Counted from the stretch's first letter, positions 1-11,469 are shown. The stretch: DNA of 64,000 nucleotides from Solen grandis (GCA_021229015.1 CM037790.1:53174901-53238900); one strand, 5' to 3'. Program-made: numbers and translations. The notes: generated by a model not told the origin, from the sequence alone.

Positions 1-2690
1 TTTTTTTTTTTAGTATGGGTATCACACCCCAACTTAATTGTATCCAACAACTGTCTTTTCTATGGAAAAAAAAACAATGTAAAACGGGACCCATTTTCGG
101 ATATGCTTCACTGCTTGTTTAATATTTAATATGATAAACCAGGAATTATTGCAAGCCATAACAATAGAAAAATAAACATAAAAAACCCACAGGGAATGGA
201 GATTTTTTATAAAATAACTGATGTATTTTATTCCCTGATAAACAGAGTTCACTGACATGATAATAGAAAAAAGATCTTTTTTCCATTTACTAAGTCGCTA
301 AAGATCTCAAATTTCCCTATTATTTTCAGTTTGCTAGATAAATAGGTTAGAAAATTTTTTTGCAATCCCCAATCTTTCATGTATAATCAAGTGAAAAAAG
401 TGTTTCGCAATCTAGTGATTGGAATGTCGAAAAAAATTCGTCGATTAATCAGAGAAAAAGTCACGATTAATTGATTAATCTGATTAAATTTCCCAATTTT
501 ACATGTTTGGAGTAAATGCCCATTAAAATCTCTTATGACAACATGAAAAAAAGTTTCTGTACTTATAGTTATATAGATATGTATTAGGTTAGAGTTAATT
601 TCTCAAATATTAAATACGTTAAACATTGAACCGAGATAAAGTATAAGAGGTTACAACCAGAGGCCAATGATGTGCAAAGTGCAACTTTGCAAGTATCAAT
701 TTATCAAATTAATGAAATTACCCAATCAGATGCGCGTTGAAATATTAACAACACCCCTCTTTTTGGTCAATAATTCGTCAACGAATTATTTTTGTCGTTA
801 TCGTCACGTCAACCAGTAGCTCGTCACTGATTCGTTGACTTTATGATTAATCAGCTCACCATTACGCAATACCGGAGGCGTGCCGTAAGTTCTTATCAGT
901 AGGCACAGCATGTGTTTATTTTGACCGGATATGTCACCTTTATGTCTCGCCGCTGCCGGTATACCACCCCAGAGGAGAAGACTTTTGACATGTACACAGA
1001 GTGAATGTTATTTCCGGTACTAAAAGATTACAATTTTTAGCAATAATTAGAAATTCTATTTTAAACACACCAATATTCATAGAATAAAAATAATAATAAA
1101 ACTAGTTTCCCAATCTAGGTATGAGGCACAGAATATATTTCGAAGAGAGAAAAAAAATCTTAAATGTACACGATGATGATAATGATGATACATGTATCAA
1201 AAATACATTTGTAAGGGAGTGTGCAGGCACACTTGTGTGTGACTTATGGACTATTTTTATATCACAAATGAGCGAATCAAAGGGTATTCTTTAAAATATT
1301 TTGATTGTTAAAACGGCGAGTAAAATACACAGATTTTAAATAGACTTTTTTTTTTTAATTTGAAACCCATTGTGTCTACAAATCAAAATCTCTGCAAATT
1401 AAAATGCGTCTCGAAACCACATACATGATAACATTAATGACCATTAGCTCAAAATATAGGATGAGAGAGAGAGAGAGAGAGAGAGGAGGAGAGATGAATG
1501 CATATTTATGCGGAAGACACAGTGAATTAGTGCGGTGATGATACATATGCACACTATATAAATTTTATATCATAATATTTAATAAAATATTAAATACTTT
1601 ACATTTAAATAATTTTACGATAATACTTGGTCAAAAACATGGATACCATTACAAAATATTGAAAGCCCAACACATGATGATATTTCCCTACTTAATAAGA
1701 GACAAGTCGTTATATATCCTTTACATGTAGTAATGCATGTGTTAGACAGTCTGGAAACTGTCTGGAAAGGTGTGAATAACTTTATACAGTAGATGAACCG
1801 GGTGTAGTCAAAATGAGATATAACCGATTTGGCAACTATTTTATTCTTGTACTCGATTAACGAAACAAATCATATTAAACTGTATACGCATGGCGGCGTA
1901 TGACATTTCTCACGAATACCCGGTTAAACGGCGGCCTCTTCACTCATGGCATCTTTTCGACAAAGATAGCTTTTCGACCCATGTTAATGTACATGTATTT
2001 AATTGTTTAATTACCAAGGTCAATTTCTAACAACAATTCTTCGGGCTTAGGCTTTTTAAAACAATAGCGGATTTTCCGAGCTTCTGGTTAAAGTATATGA
2101 AAACATATTTATATTAAATCTATACCTATGACAGTTACCTACTTGTAATATATACGAATATTCTAATAAGAAAATAGATACGGTGCTATTCTCCCACACT
2201 CACTCGCGTTCTTTTGATATTTGATACATCCAATAAATTATATATACAGTTATGTTTGATGGATTAAATGCAAAGTTTGAAAAATGCCCGAAGATATTGT
2301 TTTAATTAGCACAAATGACAGCGTACTAGATATTAAATGATTACTGGTATCATTTGTTTTTTTTTAATGTGATTAATATCAAAACACATAATAACAAAGC
2401 ATAATTAATACATTTTTTTTATGAGTCCTCATTAGGAAAAAAATCAGTTTTTCATTACACGTGCTTAGGTTGTTTTTGACGGAGACAACAGAGTCCGTAA
2501 CATTTCTAGAGGACCCGCAATTTAGTTTGTCCCCATTTCCTGTTTCCCGTTTTGTTTATTTCCGCTGTCTATTTCAGATGAAAACACGGCTTGTGATAAA
2601 TATTGTTAAAAGCTTAGTTGGTATTTCATATTTTTGAACTTATTGTAAAATCTAGTTGTATACAGTTGTAAAAAATGCCATTTATACCGT
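1..2690. other. AT-rich non-coding stretch
   Basis: No coding region, RNA gene or clear transposon end could be supported here. It holds poly-T and poly-A runs and a short GA microsatellite at about 1463-1485. Short ATTAATC/GATTAAT motifs recur near 430-490 and 840-860, but they do not form a clear element. Confidence 0.6.
1463..1485. repeat. (GA)n microsatellite
   Basis: Perfect GA dinucleotide run followed by GGAGGAGAGA. Confidence 0.95.
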
Positions 2691-2694
2691 GCTT

Positions 2695-2895
2695 ATCCTG
2701 TATCGTATATCGCATAACGTATATCGCAGGTCGTAATTCGTATATCGTATGGTATCAGATTATAAACGCATCGCATCGCATCGTAACGAATCGTAAAGGT
2801 AAATCAGACCTGCTATCGCACATCGCATATCGCAGATCGTATATCGCATATCGTATATCGTCCGTATTTCTATCGTATTCCAATCGTATTTTTTG
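2695..2895. repeat. Degenerate TATCG/ATCGC simple repeat
   Basis: TATCGTATATCGCATA-type words recur irregularly for about 200 bp. The motif is close to a degenerate pentamer repeat (TATCG/CATCG). Open frames on both strands here are a by-product of the simple composition. It ends just upstream of the EEP fragment. Confidence 0.8.
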
Positions 2896-2970
2896 ACAAC
2901 TGATACGTTAGCACCACTGTACTTAAGGAAATTTTTTTCGTGTCCGCTCCATATCTCATGAACGCAACAG

Positions 2971-3174
2971 TTTAAAATAGTGATTGGAGGAGACTTCAAC
3001 ACAAATGATGATTACATTCTTTCCAGTCACGGGTTCCAACAATATATTCATCAGCCAACTCACGTTCAGGGTGGGATGATTGACCACCTGTATACAAACT
3101 TTGAACATTCAGGAGTGTTCCCCTTGCCTTACACAGACCACTTCTTGACATGGATTGCACTTCCACAGTGATTT
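2971..3174 (+). pseudogene. C-terminal fragment of a transposon EEP endonuclease (Helentron-type likely)
   Basis: Reading from TTT AAA ATA GTG, the frame gives FKIVIGGDFN and then runs to a TGA at 3172-3174. There is no ATG: the conserved part starts mid-domain and an in-frame TGA lies just upstream (2959-2961). The GGDFN motif, then GFQQYIHQPTH, GGMIDHLYTN and TDHFLTWIALP, match the last motifs of the endonuclease/exonuclease/phosphatase fold, including the catalytic Asp-Asn of GDFN and the Asp-His near the end. The stop comes only a few residues after the DH motif, so the domain sits at the C-terminus of its protein. That fits Helentrons (Helitron relatives with a C-terminal endonuclease) better than LINEs, where this domain is N-terminal. 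A Helentron-like 3' hairpin end follows about 540 bp downstream. Rep and helicase parts are absent, so this is a 5'-truncated relic. A decayed LINE endonuclease remains possible. Confidence 0.72.
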
Positions 3175-3718
3175 ATTGTACTCGGTAAATAATAGTATGT
3201 CATGTTCACAATCATACTAATTATGTCATGATATATAAAGTTCTAATTGAGTTACACATGTATTTTGTGGTTACCTAACACATCCTATACTTCATTGATG
3301 TTCACTTTTTGTACTGTTTCCCATGTAAAACTTGTCAGTAAACTTTTAATATATGTGCCTACGAATTCTGAGATTCATACATAACTCCCGGAAAGTTAAA
3401 TTGTCTTAAACTGATCTTCTATGTCTGCTACAACCATGCCAGGTTAAGGTGAACATAATCCTATGACCAAACAAATTCTAATATTTGGCCAGCGGCGGGG
3501 GATATAGCTGTCCTTTGGACTGCCTTGTCCTTTTTCAGTCAGCAGTACCACACTGAAATCTCATGATCACTGTTTTTTTCCATACTATTGCTAAAATGGG
3601 TAAGAAAAACTGTCAAGTTCTGAGAAACATGTATATCAGTATGATACATGTATACTAGGTTGCATATAGAGCAGTGGTACTCAGGTGAGCGTTTGAGGCC
3701 CTATGGGCCTCTTGTTTT
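3175..3718 (+). mobile_element. Probable Helentron 3' region ending in a hairpin
   Basis: AT-rich sequence after the EEP stop ends in GGTACTCAGGTGAGCG, then a hairpin GAGGCCC-TAT-GGGCCTC and TTGTTT at about 3681-3718. The same ending occurs at 4195-4255, 6225-6275 and 24632-24670. I infer that the EEP fragment and this end belong to one element because of their order and spacing. Confidence 0.6.
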
Positions 3719-3721
3719 CTT

Positions 3722-4062
3722 TTTACAGAAGTAGATCTTCATGTACGTAAGATGGGTTGCTGTTCTGGTTAAGAAATGTCACGGATATTTTTTTCACGCT
3801 TAAAATTGATGCTTCCAGTGCAAAATAATGGCATAAGAAAACATGTTAAACAAACAATAACACTAAAAGCAGTTACGGTTATGATTTAAACGTCTGTGTA
3901 ACATATTCCACTCGTATTTGTTAGTGCAGAATCGCATTACATGGATCCGCACTTATAAGCGCGAAGAGGTACAGTTAAAATTGTTGTGGAAAATATGCAA
4001 ATTAGCAAGGCCTGATTTCGTTCTTCAGCATAAAGACGACGATATCGCCGTCTAAAAAACCA
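3722..4062 (+). repeat. Interspersed repeat B, copy 1 (partial)
   Basis: Begins near GAAGTAGATCTTCATGTACG and ends near CGCCGTCTAAAAAA. It aligns by eye over its length with the minus-strand copy at 25465-26215 and with the split copy at 36663-38428. The 5' part of the family is missing, and the copy starts directly after a Helentron-type 3' end. No protein similarity is seen, so the family is unclassified. Confidence 0.8.
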
Positions 4063-4194
4063 TGTCAAATTTAACTTTGTTTTGCTTTCTAGCATCCACA
4101 TTTATGAAGCAGTCTTGATCAGATGTATGCATAATGATAATAAACCAAGGATTATTATGTCTTGTATGGGAGTTATAGTCCATAATACTTAAGG

Positions 4195-4255
4195 TTGTCT
4201 TTAGAGCAGTGGTACTCAGGTGAGCGATATAGGGCCATCATGGCCCTCTTGTTGT
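4195..4255 (+). mobile_element. Helentron-like 3' end fragment
   Basis: AGAGCAGTGGTACTCAGGTG is followed by AGCGATATAGGGCCATCATG and GCCCTCTTGTT. The inverted repeat AGGGCCATCATGGCCCT forms a hairpin just before the terminal CTTGTT. No 5' end belonging to this fragment is visible nearby. Confidence 0.75.
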
Positions 4256-4435
4256 AGAAGTTGTCATAAATATCATTGGAATTGTTTCAAAGTGTTTGAT
4301 TTCATCACTTTATGGTATAAAATTCTCTGAATATATTGTAAATAATAACAAAACCAGCAGTGTTGTTTTAGATCTTTTATTGTTAAATCGACTATTCGAA
4401 GAATATGAGAGCTATTGCAGTCACCCTTTGGTAGG

Positions 4436-5545
4436 CTTCGGCGTTGCAGCTTTTGGCTGAAGTTTTGCATGCAAGTTACTATCAACCTTATGTCTCAACC
4501 TTATATCTCAATAACCATTCATGGTATTGACTTCAAACTATGAAAATGTTCAGTGGCACCACTCGCTTTCGTTTGCCCAAAAAGTTTGACTAGATCGTAA
4601 ATCAGAGCTGTCACATCTTAACCAACGACTGTCTCGTGTTTCTACCAGCAATTAAATAATAATATCTGAGAGTATCCTTCATTCACCCATACAATCAGTG
4701 TAATTTGCTAAAAACCTGCTCAACACTGATGTATCAACTATCAAAACTGCCCTTACAGTGAAATACACAGGTGAAGGTCGTGTCGTAGACTGCTTATCGA
4801 TTTTTCTCGGTCCAGCGGTTATCCATGTGAGTAATACTGATAACCAGTCTGACTGTTTAGGTAATTCACAAAAAAAAAAAAACATGCTTTGTTGTTTTTT
4901 TTACCGATTTAATGGGATTTTTTTCTGAGGAAGGGGAATTTTGGAGGATATCTTGGGGAAAAAAGGTGGTTATAATGACGTAACCGGCTACTGCAAAGAA
5001 GGGTAAAAAGGCCCTGTGTCCCCTTTAAACTTAAAAATATTGGTTAAAATTTTGCATGCAAGGAATTTCATGCTTATATTTCATTCACTAGGCTAGGATT
5101 GATAACATTCAGTGGTATCATACTATCAAGGTAGATACTCTTGGTGTATATTGCACATTATGTACCCTTTTTAATTTAGATATTTTGGTAAAAGTTTTGC
5201 ATGCAAGGAATTTTATGCTTACAAGACATAGGATTGATTTGAAATTTTTAGTATATTAAGATGTGTCATACTGATGGAGAGTTTTTTGACTAATTATAAT
5301 GCAGATTATGGCCACTTTTTGACTTGGTCGTTTTGGTTAAAGTTTTGCATGCAATAGAAACTTTGGTTAAAGCTTTTCAGCTTATCTCTCAAAGTATTTA
5401 TGATATTGACTAGAAAGTTAATGAGTGTGTTCAGGGGTATCAGGAAACCAAGAAGGATAACTCTTTGACTGAATTTTATTCAAATTATGGCTCGTTTCTA
5501 ACTTTGATCTTTTGGTTAAAGGTTTGCATGCACAGTGTTTTAGTA
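4436..5545 (+). repeat. Degenerate long-period repeat with conserved TTTTGCATGCAA core
   Basis: The phrase TTTTGGTTAAAGTTTTGCAT or close variants recurs with its GCATGC core near 4468, 5054, 5199, 5347 and 5525. The last four are spaced about 145-180 bp apart, suggesting a decayed tandem unit of about 150 bp. This phrase is common in bivalve dispersed repeats; the parent element is not identified. Confidence 0.65.
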
Positions 5546-5604
5546 ACTAGGCATGCATGGGACTGGTTTTAGACTTCAGAAACATAATCAGGGATATCAG
5601 ATTG

Positions 5605-5862
5605 TTAACCCTTTCCCTCATAGAGGAAACCATAAGAAGACCTATGCGAACAGCATAAAACCAGATCAGCCTGTGAGTAACTCGCAGGCTGATCAGGTTT
5701 TATGCTGTTCACTGCTCTTCAGTGGTCTGGAAATGAGGATTTTGTAATTAAATTTGGTGAGGTTTAACTGTGGTTTTCTGCAGATCAGGCTTTATGTGGT
5801 ACCTATTGAGTGCGTCAAAATGAGGGATTAAATTTGGTGAGGTTTAACTGTGGTTTTCTGCA
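5605..5862 (+). mobile_element. piggyBac-type MITE, copy 1 (3' end rearranged)
   Basis: Starts with TTAA followed by CCCTTTCCCTCATAGAGG, as in the complete copy at 18919-19160. The right terminal repeat is lost: the sequence drops from GCGTCAAAATGAG into GGATTAAATTTGG and then repeats about 35 bp of internal sequence (GGTGAGGTTTAACTGTGG) a second time. It includes the internal palindrome around AGCCTGTGAGTAACTCGCAG. An apparent 64-aa ORF across it has no coding meaning. Confidence 0.85.
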
Positions 5863-6224
5863 AATAGGTTAGGTTATTCTGACAGCTCTTGTTTTTGTCT
5901 GATGTTGTTAACTTTAAAACAGGTGAAAAAACAACACCAAAAAAAACAAAACAAAAAAAAACATTAGGTACATGTATGGTATATATAAAAATTCTCTGTT
6001 AGTTGGAATATCTTTCTGTTGAATTGTGAAAGTTCTATTTTATGTTTTGAAGTAATTTGTTCAATAATTGGACATAACAGCCCTTGGTCCTGTACTGTCA
6101 TTTCATGGTTTCCCCTGAACAATATATCCTGCTAATGGTTGTCTACTTATTAAGTCATTATAGAAATATTGAAATTGTATTTTTTTATCTGGAATTTTAT
6201 TCAAGGATAAACTGAATTGTTTAA

Positions 6225-6275
6225 TGAAGTGACAGTACTCTGGTGAGTGATCTAGGGCCATGATGGCCCTCTGTA
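6225..6275 (+). mobile_element. Helentron-like 3' end fragment
   Basis: AGTACTCTGGTGAGTGATCT then AGGGCCATGATGGCCCT matches the hairpin end seen elsewhere, with two changes in the CTCAGGTGAGCG motif. The terminal CTTGTT is altered. Confidence 0.65.
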
Positions 6276-6338
6276 ATGTTTTCCTCCACATTGTTAAATG
6301 GACAATGGACTTATAACAATTATATGTCTGTTTTTCAG

Positions 6339-6408
6339 CCAAGACAGCAAAAAGTGTTGATTGAGTGCATACAAGATGAAGATGTGACAAGTATTTTTTT
6401 CTTTGAAG
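6339..6408 (+). CDS. Candidate isolated internal exon, unknown gene
   Basis: A 70-bp block is preceded by TATGTCTGTTTTTCAG (pyrimidine-rich tract and AG acceptor) and followed by GTGAGG (good donor). Only one of the three frames is open across it, giving PRQQKVLIECIQDEDV and then TSIFFFE. Read this way it starts in phase 0 and leaves one base for the next exon. I do not recognise the peptide, and no neighbouring exon is visible. Flanking sequence is transposon debris, which would suit an intron. It may equally be a chance arrangement of splice-like sites, since a 70-bp open frame is not significant on its own. Confidence 0.3.
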
Positions 6409-6954
6409 GTGAGGCCAAATCTGAAAATCTTCTCTTATATAAAATAAATTTGTATACTGAGTATTCCTGAGAAAAAACAAACATGATATACGGATATTAC
6501 CGAGAAAAAAACATAATACAAGTATACTGGAAAAAAACCTCACGTTTTTTCCCTACCCCCACCCACTTTGGGTTGACAACGACAACTTTAGTATGGATGA
6601 TGTTATGTTTGATTTGTTTAACTTTCATCATGACATAAATAATCATTTAAGTGCTTCCTGGATTTTGTGAACTGCATGTTCACTCATTTCCCTACTTAAA
6701 CTTCATCCTGTTCAAAGTCTCTCTGAAGAAATTGGTTGTCTGCTAATGATTTGATGGGCTTGCAATCTCTATTGGAATCTGCTCCATTTATGGTATTCGT
6801 ATATCAATAGAGATTAATAGGACTGTTAATTACATAGTGAATTGTTAATAGTCAAATTTTAGAATTTAATATTAGTATCAATGTCGTAGATATAAATTAA
6901 ACAAAGAATAATGTCATGCCAAGTATCAAGCCCCCACTTCTTGCTAGAAGCAAT

Positions 6955-7200
6955 AAGCTAGGAACTGAATGAGTCAATCCACCTCTGCTTGTTTCTCTGG
7001 ATGCCATAGTTTCTAAGATTCTCAGACTGACACCTCAGATGCTTTGGAGAAGTCTAAAATTGCCATGTCCACTTGATCCTTGTTGTGAAGGTGTTAGACT
7101 ATATCGTCTGTCATCATTACTTGCTGGCATTCACACGACCATCAAGCCCTGAACCCAATCTGGTTCTTATTGAGGACATTCTGATCATGGAGATGGTCAC
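6955..7200 (-). pseudogene. LINE reverse-transcriptase fragment (decayed)
   Basis: On the minus strand, codons read from about 7195 downwards give LHDQNVLNKNQIGFRA, a stop, WSCECQQVMMTDDIV, a stop, then QVDMAILDFSKA. After a frameshift comes LRNYGIQRNKQRWIDSF. The QxGFRxxxSCE motif and the VDMAILDFSKAF block, which holds the first catalytic Asp of the polymerase palm, are typical of non-LTR retrotransposon reverse transcriptases of the CR1/Jockey-like group in invertebrates. At least two stops and one frameshift make it non-functional. Only about 80 residues of the palm/finger region remain; no YxDD box, endonuclease or 3' tail was found. It is adjacent to the foldback at 7205. The exact LINE clade cannot be set from this piece. 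Confidence 0.8.
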
Positions 7201-7204
7201 CTGT

Positions 7205-7575
7205 ACGAAATTTTACAGCCATAAAGTAGACGGAAATTTGTGAACATTTACGCACGTAAAAACGAATTTAGGGTTTGTGGACTTACAACTTATAGTGGAA
7301 TTTACAACAGTAAAATGGTTTTACGGCCGGAAACCGGCCGTAAAGTAGACGGAATACGTGCGTAAAATAGACACGTAATATGTTAATTAGACGTAATTTT
7401 TTCCAACCGTAAAAATATTACGGCCATAAAAATCATTTTACGTGTGTGCATATTTACGTACGTAAAATCTAAAAGTTATGTACGTAAAAGTAAAATAATT
7501 TACGTACGTAAAACTAAAAATTTACATACGTAAAACTAAAATAATTTACGTACGTAAAAAATTGTGGGCCAGTTT
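7205..7575. repeat. ACGT-rich foldback-like repeat, copy 1
   Basis: Dense in self-complementary words: a hairpin ACGGCCGG-AAA-CCGGCCGT near 7323-7341, and repeated TTTACGTACGTAAAA words between 7450 and 7560. A partner copy lies at 8982-9275, next to an assembly gap. No coding potential. It is probably a non-autonomous element, but I could not fix its ends. Confidence 0.7.
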
Positions 7576-8981
7576 ATACCTGTAAAAGTAGTAGGTAATA
7601 AAAATGCCTATGAATAATTACCTGGGGCATTGAAATAATTTGACAAAATATATATATTTAAACATTTAATAATAATGTAAAAACATAAAAGGAATACATC
7701 CAATAAGTGTCATTCAATTTTAAATCAGTTCACTGTTTCCTTGTGTAAGACTGTGACTCTCTGTGTGATCTATAGCAGTATTTAATTCCAACACCTGTCA
7801 GGCAGCTTCCTTCCCCAGCTTTGCACCAGGTCCACATAAACTGTAAGAAAAATAGTTTCACTTAAACGCATATTAAAAAAAATTTTAAATATTTAAGAAA
7901 AATTTTGTTTGGCTGAATAAATTTTTCAGTCGACATAAAGAGGGGAAGTTTTTCCTTTAAATTTTGGGAAGGCCATATAACTTGGTATTGTAGATAAAGC
8001 AAACTGACAAACGGATAATGAAAAAAATTTTATTTTAAAAAGGTGAACGATCTTTTAATGCATTCTGTGTCATTAGTACACAATGAACTGCATAGAATTT
8101 TTTTTAATTTTTTTTTTTTTTCAAATTTTCCCAGTTTCCTGATGTAGTACATCCATTTTTAATATTGAAATTATGCCCAGACATTTAAAAAAATCTGTGA
8201 GTGGGGAAATTCAAGAACATAAATGATGAGGAAGTGTTTTAATATATTGGTTTTTGTCACTACACTTCTATACCTCATAAGGAGCCTGATCCATAGGTTT
8301 TTATAATCCATGCGATAGGTTATATTATTCTATGGACATTTAAAAAAAAACATCTAAAAGCAGCAAATTTAAGAATTAATAATTAGAGTTATGGTTCTTT
8401 GCAGCACTTTACACCATCCAATTTGCTTTGGGGCGTCTGATCGGACCTGCCCTGTTTTTCCCAAAGTGTCAAAATTTCTATATGAAGTAAAGGGTTAAGG
8501 AAAAACAGCAATTCTACCCTCAGTTTTAAAACTTCATGGGACATGATTTAATAAGCAAAAGATTAATTAAGAAGCAAAACTTACCTCCGTTTGAAAAATA
8601 TTTGGCAAATTTTCCCTTTTCCCCATGAATTGTCTCCATGGATTTCAATGGAGTCCCTTTTCAAATTTTGTTTAAATTGATAAAACCATCTTCCCTTTTA
8701 AAAACTATCAAAGAGCACCCCCTTTTGGGAAAAAACACAGACAAACTGGTTCTATATTTTTGTAAAAAAGTGATGCACCCGAACCTTCTTATATCTCGAA
8801 ATTTTAAAATGGGAGCTCCAACACTGCGTGACTGAAATGGGGCCCGTTAGGGAAACCTTTGGACTAAAAAAGAATTTGGCAGAAAAACTGTGTAGTTAAC
8901 CCCCTTTATGCCCCATTAAACCAGGGGTGGCTTTTCAGTATCCAGACAGTGTTCAGAATGTTATCAGGTTGACCCCCCGTA
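7576..8981. other. AT-rich non-coding stretch, no feature recognised
   Basis: No gene, SINE or transposon end seen. From about 8395 to the gap the sequence is rich in short homopolymer blocks (GGGCCC, CCCC, AAAA). Confidence 0.5.
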
Positions 8982-9275
8982 CGAAATTTTACAGCCCAAA
9001 GTAGACAAATTTTTCAAAATTTCCACTAAAAAGAATTTAGGGTTTGGGACTTAAACTTTAGTGGAATTTACAACAGTAAAATACTTTTACGGGCCCGGAA
9101 ACCGGGCCCTAAAGTAACGGAATACGTGCGTAAGATAGAAAGAATATGTTAAATTTGACGGAATTTTTTCCAACCCTAAAAAAAATTGGCCGTAAAAAAA
9201 TTCGGGCCCTAAAAATCATTTTACGTGTGTGCATATTTACGTATAAAATCTAAAGTTACGTATTTAAAAATAAAA
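8982..9275. repeat. ACGT-rich foldback-like repeat, copy 2 (truncated by gap)
   Basis: Follows copy 1 from GTACGAAATTTTACAGCC through GGAATTTACAACAGTAAAAT to TTTTACGTGTGTGCATATTT, then runs into the N gap. The central hairpin is changed to ACGGGCCCGG-AAA-CCGGGCCC. Many differences are small homopolymer indels. Confidence 0.7.
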
Positions 9276-9375
9276 NNNNNNNNNNNNNNNNNNNNNNNNN
9301 NNNNNNNNNNNNNNNNNNNNNNNNNNNNNNNNNNNNNNNNNNNNNNNNNNNNNNNNNNNNNNNNNNNNNNNNNNN
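9276..9375. other. Assembly gap (100 N)
   Basis: Exactly 100 N. The round size suggests a scaffold join of unknown true length. Confidence 0.99.
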
Positions 9376-9965
9376 ATTATCTGCTACAGTCGAAATGCTT
9401 CATTTCCCCCCTGATTTATCAAGCGCAGGCTATTGAAATTTAAATGATCCTTTCAATATTTGGAAACGGATGTTATCATGTTGAAAGTATATTTATGGAT
9501 TTAGATTTTAGTTTAACTCTTCGAAGTAATTCCCTTATATATCGTGCAATCCATAATTCGAACGCTGAATAGATGTCTGCCCTTAACGTGTCTTCCGGGT
9601 GTTGTTTTCGGAAGTATTGGCATTTGACCTAGCGTCTCTCATATTTTCCCAATATAGCTTTAAATTATTAATTTTGCATCGATTGAGAAACAAGTTCTTA
9701 TTAATCTCTCTCCATGGTTCCTTTGTTTGGACCAGTACTTTGCGCATGGGAAGACTTCTGATCCGTAGACGGGTACATTACCACTGGACAAAATCATGTT
9801 TAAAAGAGATATAAAACTGTCCGGAAAAAACAACAAAAAACAAACACGGGTGAACGAAATCTGAACCAAATTTCTCTGGGAAGCTTAACATTTGCAGATG
9901 CCTGCAGACGCTTAACTGACAGTATCACTCATAAATGAGATGTTCGATTAATGAGAGGCATATAT

Positions 9966-10260
9966 ACTTGGTTTTAGAGCGTCTGCCTCGGGAGCGGGAG
10001 GGCGTGGGTTCGATCCCCGGTCGCGACATACCAAGTCGTATAAAATGGTACTGTTATAGCTCCCTTGCTTGGCGCTCAGCATAAAAGGGTAGTTGCAGGA
10101 CTGGCTGGCCTGGTGTCAAGATAATGTGGCCTGGTGTGGTATCATGCTACGTGTCTACGGCGTGATACTGCAGTGTGTCAGTACTATATATGTTTCAAGT
10201 AGGCATCGTCTCAAAATAACTGAAATACTGTCGGATGGACGTTAAACCCGACAAACAAAC
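9966..10260 (+). mobile_element. tRNA-derived SINE (family S1), copy 1
   Basis: A tRNA-like head contains TTAGAGCGTCTGCCTCGGGA and the B box GGGTTCGATCCCC. The body has CGCGACATACCAAGTCGTA, a stretch around GGTATCATGCTACGTGTCTA, then ACTGAAATACTGTCGGATGG and a GACAAACAAACA tail. The start of the head (A-box side) is degraded. At least five more copies lie in this window, the best at 34627-34903. Confidence 0.9.
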
Positions 10261-10782
10261 ATTGTTTTGTATCTAACACATGTAATATAACAACGTCATG
10301 GCGTCATTTAATCATATACAATTCATTTGATAAAAACAACGTGCAAAAAAAGGCGCTAAACGTCAAATATTATTATTCCGTTCAATTTCAGCATTTAGAA
10401 GCATGTGATAAAAAGAATCTCCCATGACTTGCCAGAATCTCGCTTTTTTACCATTTTCTTGAACTAGTTTATAAAATTCTATATCATATGACAATTCATG
10501 TGAGATCCTATATTTATGTTCTAAGGTATTTGTACTGGTCCACGGCATATTCGCAATTTAATGACTGGTTATAAATACCACTAATATCATAATATTAGCC
10601 TCCCAGTACAAATGGTTGATAGGTCTAAACCTTTCTTCTGGTATATCAAGCACATGTTGAATTCACAAACCAAGAATAAAAGTTATATTGGAAACCATGT
10701 ACCTTTCGTCTGCTTTATTCAGAAAGCGTAACGCACCGTGCCTTATCGGCCCTTCAAAAATACTTATTTGACTTCCTTTACG

Positions 10783-10816
10783 CCCCCCCCCCCCCCCCCC
10801 GGTGGGGGGGGGGGGC
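10783..10816. repeat. Poly-C / poly-G inverted homopolymer
   Basis: Eighteen C are followed immediately by GGT and about twelve G. The two runs can pair into a perfect stem with a minimal loop, or form i-motif and G-quadruplex structures. Confidence 0.9.
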
Positions 10817-10913
10817 AATTGGTAACAATGCCAATGCCATATTTAATGACACTGCGGCCAATGTGCCAGTTCTGTGACTTACCGACTTCCCTCAAATGCC
10901 GAGAGCATTATGG

Positions 10914-10951
10914 TATGTATGTGTATGTATGTATGTATGTATGTATGTATG
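10914..10951. repeat. (GTAT)n microsatellite
   Basis: Tandem TATG/GTAT units with one GTGTATG interruption. Confidence 0.95.
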
Positions 10952-11469
10952 TTATGGTTTTTGCAGTATATTTATCTAACCTATAAACTATATATATCTT
11001 ATAGTACTTAATAACTAGTCAGTCACATTTATTAGACACTATGTACTTGTATAAGTATAGATTGTCAGTAAACCAAGGCTACATTTCTGCGTTAGAGCCA
11101 CGGTGACACTAAGTTGTTTTAGTGACCTGTTAACCGGCCTTGTATATAAGTTTCATTTCTTAAGAAATGACAGTAAAAAGGTAAAGAAAAATGCTTGGAG
11201 ATGATGACGTAAAACAGAGCCGAATGAAAACTTTACAGTTTTTATTTGTAGATATTTCTATACTCATGGAAAAGGGTTAGGCACCAATGATGATGACTAG
11301 CTGAACGATAACGTATTTTGACTGAATGACATGCAGTTTCATTGATGGATTGTAGTTAATTTTATCAAAACACTTCTCTTTGATGCACATTCAGACTTGT
11401 TTCGGGCCGAACGTTATATATACCTGCAGTATATTATCGTCTGTTTCGCTGCCGTGCTTTATTTGCAAT

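Noticed and set aside
6103..6543. 146-codon minus-strand open frame
   Set aside because: It reads through the inverse of a Helentron-like hairpin end and AT-rich sequence; no domain is recognisable.
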